From an uncultured Ruminococcus sp. (GTDB lineage: Bacteria; Bacillota; Clostridia; Oscillospirales; Acutalibacteraceae): a stretch of DNA of 5,425 bases. The notes beneath the pieces are model-generated. The model saw nothing but the letters and a program-made list of their open reading frames with translations, was not told the origin of the DNA and ran no database searches. The stretch spans positions 1 through 5,425 of the forward strand of contig CACXDE010000266.1 of assembly GCA_902766305.1 (NCBI GenBank), given 5' to 3'. Both the position numbers and the translations under genes were made by a program. This document shows, piece after piece, positions 1 to 5,303 of this stretch (position 1 is its first letter; each line of letters starts with the position of its first letter).

Positions 1-14
1 AAAGTTTTAGGAAA

Positions 15-35
15 GGGTTTCCCCCAAGAAAACCC
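15..35. other. weak hairpin downstream of citrate synthase
   Basis: A 6-bp inverted repeat (GGGTTT at 15-20 with AAACCC at 30-35, 9-nt loop) lies about 20 nt beyond the citrate synthase stop codon. On the minus strand it is followed only by a mixed tract (TTTCCTAAAACTTT), not a clean U run, so it is at best a weak intrinsic terminator. The first 55 bases hold no other feature that I can see. Confidence 0.25.
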
Positions 36-55
36 ACAAACGACAAAAAATCATT

Positions 56-1438
56 TTATCTGTCATTAAGTGCAGTATACGGTGTTCTATCGTGGACGTT
101 CATGTATGCCGGACGGATTATCTTGCTCGGATTTACAAGCTCTTCTATTCTGTGCGCAGACCAGCCGGCTATTCTTGCAATTGCAAAAATAGGCGTATAA
201 AGCTGTGTCGGCAGACCAAGCATATTGTACACGAAACCGCTGTAAAAGTCGACGTTCGCACTCACACCCTTGTATATGCGCCTTTCCTCGGCGATAACTT
301 CCGGCGCAAGCTTCTCTACCATAGAATAAAGCGCAAATTCCTTATGCTTACCCTTTTCCTCTGACAGCTTTTCTACAAAGGATTTGAACACCCTTGCTCT
401 CGGGTCGCTTATGGAATATACAGCGTGTCCCATACCATATATAAGACCGGCTCTGTCAAAGGCTTCGCCGTGAAGAAGCTTTCTCAGATATGCACGTACT
501 TCCTCTTCATCTGTATAATCTTTGACATTCTGGTACATATCATCAAACATTTTAACGACCTTGATATTTGCGCCGCCGTGCTTCGGTCCTTTCAGAGAGC
601 CAAGTGCAGCAGCTATTGCAGAATATGTATCAGTTCCAGAGGATGATACAACATGAGTAGTAAAGCTTGAATTGTTGCCGCCGCCGTGTTCCGCATGCAG
701 AACAAGCGCCATATCAAGAAGCTTTGCCTCAAGCTGTGTATACTTTGAATCAGCACGAAGCATATAAAGTATATTTTCAGCAGTAGAAAGATTCTCCTGC
801 GGTGAATGTATGAACAGGCTGTCACGCAGATAGTAATGACTGTACGCACGGTAGCAGTAAACCGACAGAACCGGGAACAGTGCTATAAGCTGAAGGCACT
901 GACGAAGTACATTCGGTATAGAAGTATCATCCGGATTAGGATCGTATGAATATAGAGTCAGAACGCATCTTGCAAGACCGTTCATCATATCTGTACTCGG
1001 CGCTTTAAGTATAATATCTCTCGGAAATGTCTGCGGCAGATTCCTGTATGTCGCAAGCAGACGCTTTATCTGTTCAAGCTGGTCCTTATCAGGCAGTTTT
1101 CCGAATATAAGCAGGTATACAACCTCTTCAAAGCCAAAACGGTTGTCGTCAATAAAGCCCTTTACTATTTCCTCGACATCAATGCCCCTGTAATAAAGCT
1201 TGCCGTCACAGGGATGACTCACACCGTCTATCATTTTCGACGAACATATTTCCGATATTTCAGTAAGCCCGGCAAGGACACCCTTACCGTTTACATCTCT
1301 CAGACCTCTTTTTACATCATATTTCCCGTACAGGTCTTTGTCAATCTTACCGTTTATCTCACAAAGACGGCTGAGTTCTCTCAGTTCCTGTGTGATATTG
1401 AAAAAGCTTTCATTCTGTAATAAATACTCGTTCTGCAT
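56..1438 (-). CDS. gltA: citrate synthase (Si/Re-type citrate synthase fold, GltA family)
   Basis: Catalyses oxaloacetate + acetyl-CoA -> citrate + CoA in the cytoplasm, the entry to the oxidative TCA branch that supplies 2-oxoglutarate and glutamate in fermentative clostridia. In the 460-residue product the family's catalytic triad is intact: His287 in GPKHGGAN, His338 in GMGHAVY followed by DPRA, and Asp397 in NVDFYSG. A further HAEHGGG block lies at about 248-254. The N-terminal ~50 residues form a charged extension before the LYYRGIDVEEI block, as in other 450-470 residue Firmicute citrate synthases. Three in-frame ATGs lie close together (1453, 1447, 1438). The first has AAGGG directly against it and is unlikely. 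GGAG sits 9 nt before the ATG at 1438, which I chose, while AAGGG 6 nt before 1447 also fits. The gene appears monocistronic within the window and is divergent from the spore coat pair. No aconitase or isocitrate dehydrogenase gene is visible. A 2-methylcitrate synthase cannot be excluded from sequence alone, but nothing in the context suggests one. Confidence 0.95.
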   Translation of the reverse strand: MQNEYLLQNESFFNITQELRELSRLCEINGKIDKDLYGKYDVKRGLRDVNGKGVLAGLTEISEICSSKMIDGVSHPCDGKLYYRGIDVEEIVKGFIDDNRFGFEEVVYLLIFGKLPDKDQLEQIKRLLATYRNLPQTFPRDIILKAPSTDMMNGLARCVLTLYSYDPNPDDTSIPNVLRQCLQLIALFPVLSVYCYRAYSHYYLRDSLFIHSPQENLSTAENILYMLRADSKYTQLEAKLLDMALVLHAEHGGGNNSSFTTHVVSSSGTDTYSAIAAALGSLKGPKHGGANIKVVKMFDDMYQNVKDYTDEEEVRAYLRKLLHGEAFDRAGLIYGMGHAVYSISDPRARVFKSFVEKLSEEKGKHKEFALYSMVEKLAPEVIAEERRIYKGVSANVDFYSGFVYNMLGLPTQLYTPIFAIARIAGWSAHRIEELVNPSKIIRPAYMNVHDRTPYTALNDR

Positions 1439-1521
1439 TCTTATCATCTCCATCCCTTACAAAAATTCTACACCATGCAAAACAACGCATAATTTAAAAT
1501 CACAAAACAGATACTTGCATT

Positions 1522-1550
1522 ATTGTACCATAATTTTTAGTATTTGTAAA
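1522..1550 (-). promoter_or_regulatory. sigma-A promoter of citrate synthase
   Basis: On the minus strand, TTTACA (1550-1545) is followed after exactly 17 bp by TACAAT (1527-1522), each differing from consensus at one base. The predicted start is near 1515, giving a 5' leader of about 75 nt. A weaker tandem promoter, TTGTTG (1596-1591), 17 bp, TACAAT (1573-1568), lies about 46 bp upstream. The inverted repeat TTTGTA-n5-TACAAA (1543-1559) covers the -35 box and could be an operator. Confidence 0.65.
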
Positions 1551-1569
1551 TAGTACAAAAAGAAGCTAT

Positions 1570-1584
1570 TGTATAAATTGTACA
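1570..1584. promoter_or_regulatory. 15-bp operator-like motif, copy 1
   Basis: TGTATAAATTGTACA: TGTA and TACA half-sites separated by 7 bp, extended by TTGTA/TACAA at 1569-1585. The 10-bp palindrome ATTGTACAAT (1577-1586) overlaps it. It matches a second copy at 1682-1696 with one C/T difference. It sits about 20 bp upstream of the citrate synthase -35 box, where an activator or repressor could act. Part of it could instead be read as the -10 of a second minus-strand promoter. Confidence 0.4.
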
Positions 1585-1681
1585 ATCAAACAACAACAAA
1601 GTTGATATTATTAAATAAATATATATATTTTTAACAAAGAATATACAAAAAGCTCTTTTGAATTTTTATACAAAAATTTTG

Positions 1682-1696
1682 TGCATAAATTGTACA
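1682..1696. promoter_or_regulatory. 15-bp operator-like motif, copy 2
   Basis: TGCATAAATTGTACA shares an exact 12-mer (ATAAATTGTACA) and 14 of 15 bases with the copy at 1570-1584, in the same orientation and 112 bp away. It lies about 85 bp upstream of the first coat gene, so the pair could let one regulator act on both divergent units. The bound protein, if any, is unknown. Confidence 0.4.
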
Positions 1697-1780
1697 GCAA
1701 AAGTCAATACTACATTTACGGCTGTATATAGCTTTTTGAGTAAGATATATACCGTCAATAAAATATCAGGAGTTGATATC

Positions 1781-1954
1781 ATGACCGGAAAGGAACTTAT
1801 GTATGTCGAGGATGCTCTCGGACATGAGCAGTATTTCCAGACCCAGTGCAATGAAAGCGCAGAGAAGATCTGCGACAAGGAGCTTAAGGCATTTGCCCAG
1901 GAAATAGAACAGACACACCGCACACTGTACAACAACTTTTTCCATTTGCTGTAA
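1781..1954 (+). CDS. small CotF-like spore coat protein, N-terminal-type half
   Basis: Encodes a 57-residue acidic, probably helical protein. Its opening (KELMYVEDALGHEQ, residues 4-17) and the later KELKAFAQEIEQTHRTLYNNFFHLL resemble the short spore coat proteins that occur next to CotF-type proteins in clostridia. No signal peptide or membrane segment is present. The start is set by AGGAG (1768-1772) 8 nt before the ATG; an in-frame ATG at 1658 lacks a comparable site and would add an atypical AT-derived leader. Cysteines are at residues 23 and 31. It lies 11 nt ahead of a second coat gene whose ribosome binding site overlaps its stop codon, so the two are probably translated together and may assemble together. 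Expected to act in the mother cell during spore coat formation. The family call rests on remembered similarity of short sequences, not a search. Confidence 0.6.
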   Translation: MTGKELMYVEDALGHEQYFQTQCNESAEKICDKELKAFAQEIEQTHRTLYNNFFHLL

Positions 1955-1965
1955 GGAGGATTACT

Positions 1966-2208
1966 ATGACAGACGACAGAAATATCATGGAAAACTTACT
2001 CCTTGCTCAAAAGGGAGTATGCGATCTTTTTATGCACGGAACAATTGAATCCTCTACCGCTGAGGTAAGAAACACATTTGAGGATTCACTTCACACTGCC
2101 CTTTCAATCCAGGATCAGATCCATACAAAAATGGAAGAAAGAGGCTGGTACACCTCAGAACAGGCAGACAGCAGCAAGGTAAGCTCCGTAAAAATGAAAT
2201 TTGCCTGA
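1966..2208 (+). CDS. CotF-family spore coat protein
   Basis: Encodes an 80-residue protein closely resembling clostridial small spore coat proteins of the Coat_F (PF07875) family, a ferritin-like four-helix fold related to Bacillus CotF. Recognisable blocks are the N-terminal MENLLLAQKGVCDLFMHGTIES (about residues 8-29), the central TFEDSLHTALSIQDQIHTKMEERGWY (37-62) and a basic tail with KVSSVKMKFA. No signal peptide or membrane segment is present, as expected for a protein made in the mother cell cytoplasm. AAGGAGG (1953-1959), overlapping the preceding gene's stop, lies 6 nt before the ATG, so the start is firm. At 80 residues it is about half the length of Bacillus CotF (about 160), and the preceding 57-residue gene may supply the other half. 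Transcription probably ends at the hairpin 27 bp downstream. Its presence suggests the host forms spores. Confidence 0.8.
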   Translation: MTDDRNIMENLLLAQKGVCDLFMHGTIESSTAEVRNTFEDSLHTALSIQDQIHTKMEERGWYTSEQADSSKVSSVKMKFA

Positions 2209-2234
2209 ATGAAATAAGAATACCGCACACAAAC

Positions 2235-2269
2235 GACAGCAGGGAAACCATCAGAGCTTCCCTGCTGTC
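2235..2269. terminator. bidirectional intrinsic terminator hairpin
   Basis: A perfect 12-bp stem (GACAGCAGGGAA at 2235-2246 with TTCCCTGCTGTC at 2258-2269, 11-nt loop) sits between the convergent coat gene (ends 2208) and the putative anti-sigma gene (ends 2294 on the minus strand). Downstream tails are T-rich but broken on the plus strand (GGTTATATTC) and GT-rich on the minus strand, so termination may be imperfect. Position and symmetry fit a shared terminator. Confidence 0.75.
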
Positions 2270-2293
2270 TGGTTATATTCAATTATGTTTTGC

Positions 2294-3646
2294 TTACATG
2301 AGATCATATCCGTTAAATGTTACAGATACTATATCCTTGGGATCAAGCGCTGCGGAATTGCCGTTTTTGTCGAAATAGCTGTATACCATACTCATCTCGC
2401 CGTAGTCTCCAGCTATGTTATATCCGCTTCCGCCGCCGTACATACTTGGTGACGCTGTATACACTCTGCCGTCCTCAAGAGTTATGACAAGCGTGTTGGG
2501 AATGAAGGCTTTTATGTAATCATCGTATCTGGTCCATTCCTCAGTATCGCCGTTTTCGAGCTTTTCATTGTCAAAATCTTGTTTTTTCGTGATGTTGCCG
2601 CAGTCAGCGTAAAGCTCAATAGTAAAGGATTTTGCTGTCAGAAAGTGTACAGTCCATTCGCTGCCGCTGACGTTGTAGGTCTTTCCATTTGCGCTTTCGA
2701 GATCAAGCGTTGTGGATTTGTAGTTGAGTGTAACGCCAACATTGAGATCAAGATCCAGTTCCGTCTTTTCTGCAATAATTACCTTTGTGCCGCTGCCTCT
2801 CATATCAGGCATTATCACCTGATTGTCTGCAAGAGTGCTTTCATATTTTTCATACATTTCTTCAAGTATCGGACCGTCTGTTATAAGCTCCTGGCTGCCG
2901 TCAGCGTATGTCTCATATCTGCTGTAGCCGTCGCCGTCTCTTGCTGTGTAAAGAGTTTTTACTGGTGTGTACGCATATACCTTCTCGTCGTTTATTTTCA
3001 GTCTGCGTCCCTTGAGAGGTGCTGTATAAGAAGGGCAATTGCAGCAAACCAACGCATTGAGGGTGTACTCGTCTTTGAATGAATATCTTATATCCCCGAA
3101 ATTATCAGCACCGGGATAAATCATGCTGTCCCAAAGTGTTTTTTCGGCTACCATACTGTACTCGCCGCTGTCGGAAAAGTCCTCTCCTTCTCTCCAGCTG
3201 AACTGATCTAAAAATGTGTCCTCTGTAGTTTTTACGAAAGGACTGCCGTCCTTGTTTTTGATCGTCATCATAGCAAAGACCTGATTGTCATCTCCGGCTA
3301 TTCCCATGAAATTTATATCTACCTTTTCGCTTTCTGTAGTAACGTCTTTGCCGCTGTAAACTCCGTCAGCTGGTTCTCCGGCAAAATATTCTCCGAAGGT
3401 AGTATTGAATCCTCCGGAAGCACCTACAGTTACCGTACCAACAACTGCAACAGCAACGGCAGCAGCGATCAGTGAGATGACTGTCTTTCTCTTTATTTTG
3501 CGTACCGGTTTCTTTTCAGTTTTTATAGTTTTCATAACTGTCTCCTTTACATTTTCTGTTTTTACTCCTGTGTCCCTTATTACAGTGTTTTCATCTATGC
3601 CGATGATATCATTTTCGCTCTTGTCAAATATAAACTCTTTTTTCAT
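2294..3646 (-). CDS. single-pass membrane protein, probable anti-sigma factor (DUF4179-like)
   Basis: A 450-residue protein with three parts. Residues 1-54 are a charged cytoplasmic segment ending in a lysine/arginine-rich stretch (about 42-54). Residues 55-76 are one hydrophobic, Ala/Val-rich membrane helix. Residues 77-450 form a large polar, beta-rich extracytoplasmic region. Basic residues before the helix predict cytoplasm-in topology. The gene overlaps the upstream ECF sigma gene by 4 bp (ATGA), and its ribosome binding site (AGAGGG, 8 nt before the ATG) lies inside that gene, so translation is probably coupled. This arrangement, and the resemblance to DUF4179-type partners of Firmicute ECF sigma factors, suggests that the N-terminus binds the sigma factor while the outer domain senses an envelope signal. 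The N-terminus lacks the His-x3-Cys-x2-Cys zinc anti-sigma motif. Four cysteines are exported: 201, 202 and 204 (CCNC) plus 349. The function is inferred and the domain name is tentative. Confidence 0.7.
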   Translation of the reverse strand: MKKEFIFDKSENDIIGIDENTVIRDTGVKTENVKETVMKTIKTEKKPVRKIKRKTVISLIAAAVAVAVVGTVTVGASGGFNTTFGEYFAGEPADGVYSGKDVTTESEKVDINFMGIAGDDNQVFAMMTIKNKDGSPFVKTTEDTFLDQFSWREGEDFSDSGEYSMVAEKTLWDSMIYPGADNFGDIRYSFKDEYTLNALVCCNCPSYTAPLKGRRLKINDEKVYAYTPVKTLYTARDGDGYSRYETYADGSQELITDGPILEEMYEKYESTLADNQVIMPDMRGSGTKVIIAEKTELDLDLNVGVTLNYKSTTLDLESANGKTYNVSGSEWTVHFLTAKSFTIELYADCGNITKKQDFDNEKLENGDTEEWTRYDDYIKAFIPNTLVITLEDGRVYTASPSMYGGGSGYNIAGDYGEMSMVYSYFDKNGNSAALDPKDIVSVTFNGYDLM

Positions 3647-4188
3647 GATGTATACCCTCTTTCAAAAAGCAGCTTTTTCAGCTTTTCTCTTGTTCGTTTT
3701 ATCTTTGACTTAACAGTTTCTTTATTCATCCCCGTTTTTTCGGCTATTTCTGTTGAAGACTGGTAATAATAATAGTGTCGTATGATTATTTCACGTTCAG
3801 GATCGCCTATTATATCAAGTGCCTCCCTCAGAGCCTCGGTTATGACTTTGTTTTCGATTTCTTCCGAAACTTTCATGCTGTCCTCAAATTCCATCTCTTC
3901 AATGGACGTTACAGGATGGCGGTAAAGTGATTTCAGTTTATCCTTTGTCTTGTTTTTGGCTATACAGCAAAGATAGCCTTTGAGCTTATCCGGCTGTATA
4001 TTCTGACGATTGTACCAGAGAGTAATGAACGTATCGGAGGTTACTTCCTCAATATCCGCCGCCGAAAGCTCACCTTTTGAAATGTTGTAAACTATTGTTG
4101 ATATAAGCGGTGTATATTTATCGATCAGTTCTTCAAGCGCCGATTCGTCATTTTTCATTATTCTGCCTGCAAGCATTTCATTGTCCAT
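3643..4188 (-). CDS. ECF-type RNA polymerase sigma factor (sigma-70 family)
   Basis: A 181-residue cytoplasmic transcription factor with the two-domain ECF layout. Region 2 is at about 9-88 (ALEELIDKYTPLISTIVY, then ADIEEVTSDTFITLW and KLKGYLCCIAKNKTKDKLK). A short acidic linker spans about 95-112. Region 4 is at about 115-175, with the helix-turn-helix STEIAEKTGMNKETVKSKIKRTREKLKK that would contact the -35 element. Length and lack of regions 1.1 and 3 are typical of ECF factors. The start is firm: AAGGAGGT (4204-4197) lies 8 nt before the ATG. It overlaps by 4 bp the following gene for a probable membrane anti-sigma factor, so the two form one operon. ECF factors often drive their own operon, and a GC-rich element in the leader may be relevant, but I cannot identify the recognised promoter. 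The target regulon is unknown. Confidence 0.92.
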   Translation of the reverse strand: MDNEMLAGRIMKNDESALEELIDKYTPLISTIVYNISKGELSAADIEEVTSDTFITLWYNRQNIQPDKLKGYLCCIAKNKTKDKLKSLYRHPVTSIEEMEFEDSMKVSEEIENKVITEALREALDIIGDPEREIIIRHYYYYQSSTEIAEKTGMNKETVKSKIKRTREKLKKLLFERGYTS

Positions 4189-4196
4189 GTTTTTTT

Positions 4197-4204
4197 ACCT
4201 CCTT
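4197..4204 (-). promoter_or_regulatory. strong ribosome binding site of the ECF sigma gene
   Basis: AAGGAGGT on the minus strand is a near-perfect match to the anti-Shine-Dalgarno sequence, 8 nt before the start codon. It fixes the start of the sigma gene. The GC-rich leader hairpin ends 17 nt upstream of it. Confidence 0.85.
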
Positions 4205-4221
4205 CACTAATAATAACGACA

Positions 4222-4240
4222 GCCGTCCCTATGCGGGGGC
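4222..4240 (-). promoter_or_regulatory. GC-rich hairpin in the sigma gene leader
   Basis: GCCCCC-GCATA-GGGACGGC on the minus strand can pair GCC with GGC and CCC with GGG around a 5-nt loop, with a 2-nt bulge (AC). It stands out as a GC island between an A/T block (4241-4268) and the ribosome binding site. It could be an mRNA structure, a protein-binding site or part of an ECF-dependent promoter. The sequence alone does not decide. Confidence 0.4.
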
Positions 4241-4280
4241 AAAAAATTTTAAAAAATTAATTCTTTTTTTTCTGAATATA

Positions 4281-4289
4281 TGTTATCAT
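4281..4289 (+). promoter_or_regulatory. candidate extended -10 promoter of the lipid kinase gene
   Basis: TGTTATCAT fits the extended -10 pattern (TG, one base, then TATCAT with one mismatch to TATAAT). The -35 position 17 bp upstream (TTCTTT) is poor, as is usual for extended -10 promoters, and the upstream A/T tracts (4241-4268) could act as an UP-like element. The predicted start is near 4296, giving a leader of about 56 nt. The element overlaps the minus-strand -10 of the sigma operon. Confidence 0.4.
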
Positions 4290-4309
4290 TATATCTGATG
4301 AATTGTCAA
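4282..4309 (-). promoter_or_regulatory. candidate sigma-A promoter of the ECF sigma operon
   Basis: A perfect TTGACA (4309-4304, minus strand) is followed after 16 bp by GATAAC (4287-4282), matching consensus at four of six bases. A perfect TATAAT also occurs at 4293-4288, but only 10 bp from the TTGACA, with a poor -35 (TTAATT) at the right distance. Transcription would give a leader of roughly 85-95 nt containing the GC-rich hairpin. Confidence 0.4.
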
Positions 4310-4351
4310 AGAATTAATATTAAATTGATCTGCGAAAGGATGGGACATTCT

Positions 4352-5257
4352 ATGAAAAAGAAAAGAATACTTGTGCTGATAAATACATCTGCCGGTACGG
4401 GAAAGGCTGCCGGCAGTTTTATGGAGATAGTTTCCAGACTTGCACAGGCTGGATTTGAACCTATCGTATATCCGGTCATGCCAGGAAATGGTCTTACGTC
4501 TGAATCAATACTTAAGGGTGTTGACGGACAAATTGAGAAAGTAGTGTGCATAGGCGGAGACGGCACTCTGAACCATGTTCTGACAGGGATAATGCCTATG
4601 AAGAAAAAACCAGTGATTGGATATATACCAACGGGCAGCACAAATGACTTTGCCGCAAGTCTTAATATACCCTCTGATTTTGAAAAGGCTCTTGACATAA
4701 TAACTAACGGCAAGCCGTTTTTATACGATATAGGAATTATGAACGGAAAGTATTTCAACTATATAGCTGCATTCGGTGCATTTTCTGCCGTAAGCTATGC
4801 AACAAAGCAGGAGCTTAAAAATATTTTCGGTCATGCGGCATATATACTGACAGCCGCTGCTGAGATACCGCAGAATATAGGCTACAGCTGTCATATGAAA
4901 ATAGAAGCTGACGATTTTTCAGAGGAAAACGATTATGTTTTCGGCGCAGTATGCAATTCACTTTCCATAGGCGGAATGAAAGTTCCTGTTACTGAAAACA
5001 TACGTCTCAATGACGGAAAATTAGAGCTTGTTCTGATAAAAAGTCCTAAGAACCTGACGGAGCTTCACAATATTCTTGCAGATCTGAGAAGCGGAAATAT
5101 TGACAGTCCTTATATAACATTCCGTCAGGTAACAAATGTGCGGCTTATTTCTGATGAAAATACAGCATGGTCGCTTGACGGAGAATTTGGCGGCGCAAGC
5201 TGTGAAACAGAGATAAACATTATACCGGGAGCTGTCACCATAATGGCAGGGATATAA
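4352..5257 (+). CDS. diacylglycerol kinase-family lipid kinase (YegS/BmrU/DgkB type)
   Basis: A 301-residue soluble enzyme that probably phosphorylates diacylglycerol or a related lipid at the membrane surface with ATP, recycling diacylglycerol into phosphatidic acid for phospholipid synthesis. DAGK catalytic-domain motifs appear in order: NTSAGTGKAAG (residues 11-21, the NPxSG-type loop), the nucleotide-binding GGDGTLNHV (68-76) and PTGSTNDFA (93-101). Family-typical C-terminal blocks follow: LNDGKLELVLI (219-229) and WSLDGE (273-278), whose Asp/Glu fit the conserved DGE. The length matches the 290-310 usual for the family. The start at 4352 begins the MKKKRILVLIN strand; AAAGGA lies 11 nt upstream and GGGA 6 nt upstream. 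In-frame ATGs at 4280, 4298 and 4340 lack a usable binding site, and the first two fall in or near the promoter. It is divergent from the ECF sigma operon. The actual lipid substrate cannot be read from sequence; sphingosine or undecaprenol-type substrates are less likely. Confidence 0.9.
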   Translation: MKKKRILVLINTSAGTGKAAGSFMEIVSRLAQAGFEPIVYPVMPGNGLTSESILKGVDGQIEKVVCIGGDGTLNHVLTGIMPMKKKPVIGYIPTGSTNDFAASLNIPSDFEKALDIITNGKPFLYDIGIMNGKYFNYIAAFGAFSAVSYATKQELKNIFGHAAYILTAAAEIPQNIGYSCHMKIEADDFSEENDYVFGAVCNSLSIGGMKVPVTENIRLNDGKLELVLIKSPKNLTELHNILADLRSGNIDSPYITFRQVTNVRLISDENTAWSLDGEFGGASCETEINIIPGAVTIMAGI

Positions 5258-5303
5258 AAACATAACTATAAATGAGCAAATCCGAAAAACTGCACAAGCG
5301 ACT

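Larger units (their letters stand above)
1454..1780. other. AT-rich divergent intergenic region (citrate synthase / coat pair)
   Basis: This stretch of about 330 bases between the divergent genes holds no convincing coding sequence. It is very AT-rich and contains TTGTA/TACAA half-sites at 1523-1528, 1544-1558, 1569-1585, 1644-1648, 1669-1673 and 1690-1696. It also has two copies of TATACAAAAA (1642-1651 and 1667-1676) and short palindromes CAAAA-n5-TTTTG (1646-1660) and CAAAA-A-TTTTG (1671-1681). The citrate synthase promoter lies in the left part. For the coat pair I find no well-spaced sigma-A promoter: the best match (TTGAGT-17-TAAAAT, 1736-1764) would start transcription inside the ribosome binding site. 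A sporulation sigma factor is a reasonable alternative, but no clean sigma-E or sigma-K motif is visible. Confidence 0.6.

Noticed and set aside
1736..1764. TTGAGT-17-TAAAAT as the coat pair promoter
   Set aside because: Spacing is good, but the transcript would begin around 1771 inside the ribosome binding site (1768-1772), so it could not support efficient translation.
1658..1780. Upstream in-frame extension of the first coat gene to an ATG at 1658
   Set aside because: No ribosome binding site at 1658, the extension is encoded by AT-rich regulatory DNA, and AGGAG is well placed before the ATG at 1781.
2579..3082. Plus-strand open frame of 167 codons antisense to the putative anti-sigma gene
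   Set aside because: No ribosome binding site or recognisable domain, cysteine- and phenylalanine-rich composition typical of an antisense shadow, and it lies wholly inside a convincing minus-strand gene.
4280..4351. Upstream in-frame starts of the lipid kinase (4280, 4298, 4340)
   Set aside because: None has a properly spaced ribosome binding site, and 4280 and 4298 overlap the likely promoter and transcription start. The family N-terminus begins naturally at 4352.
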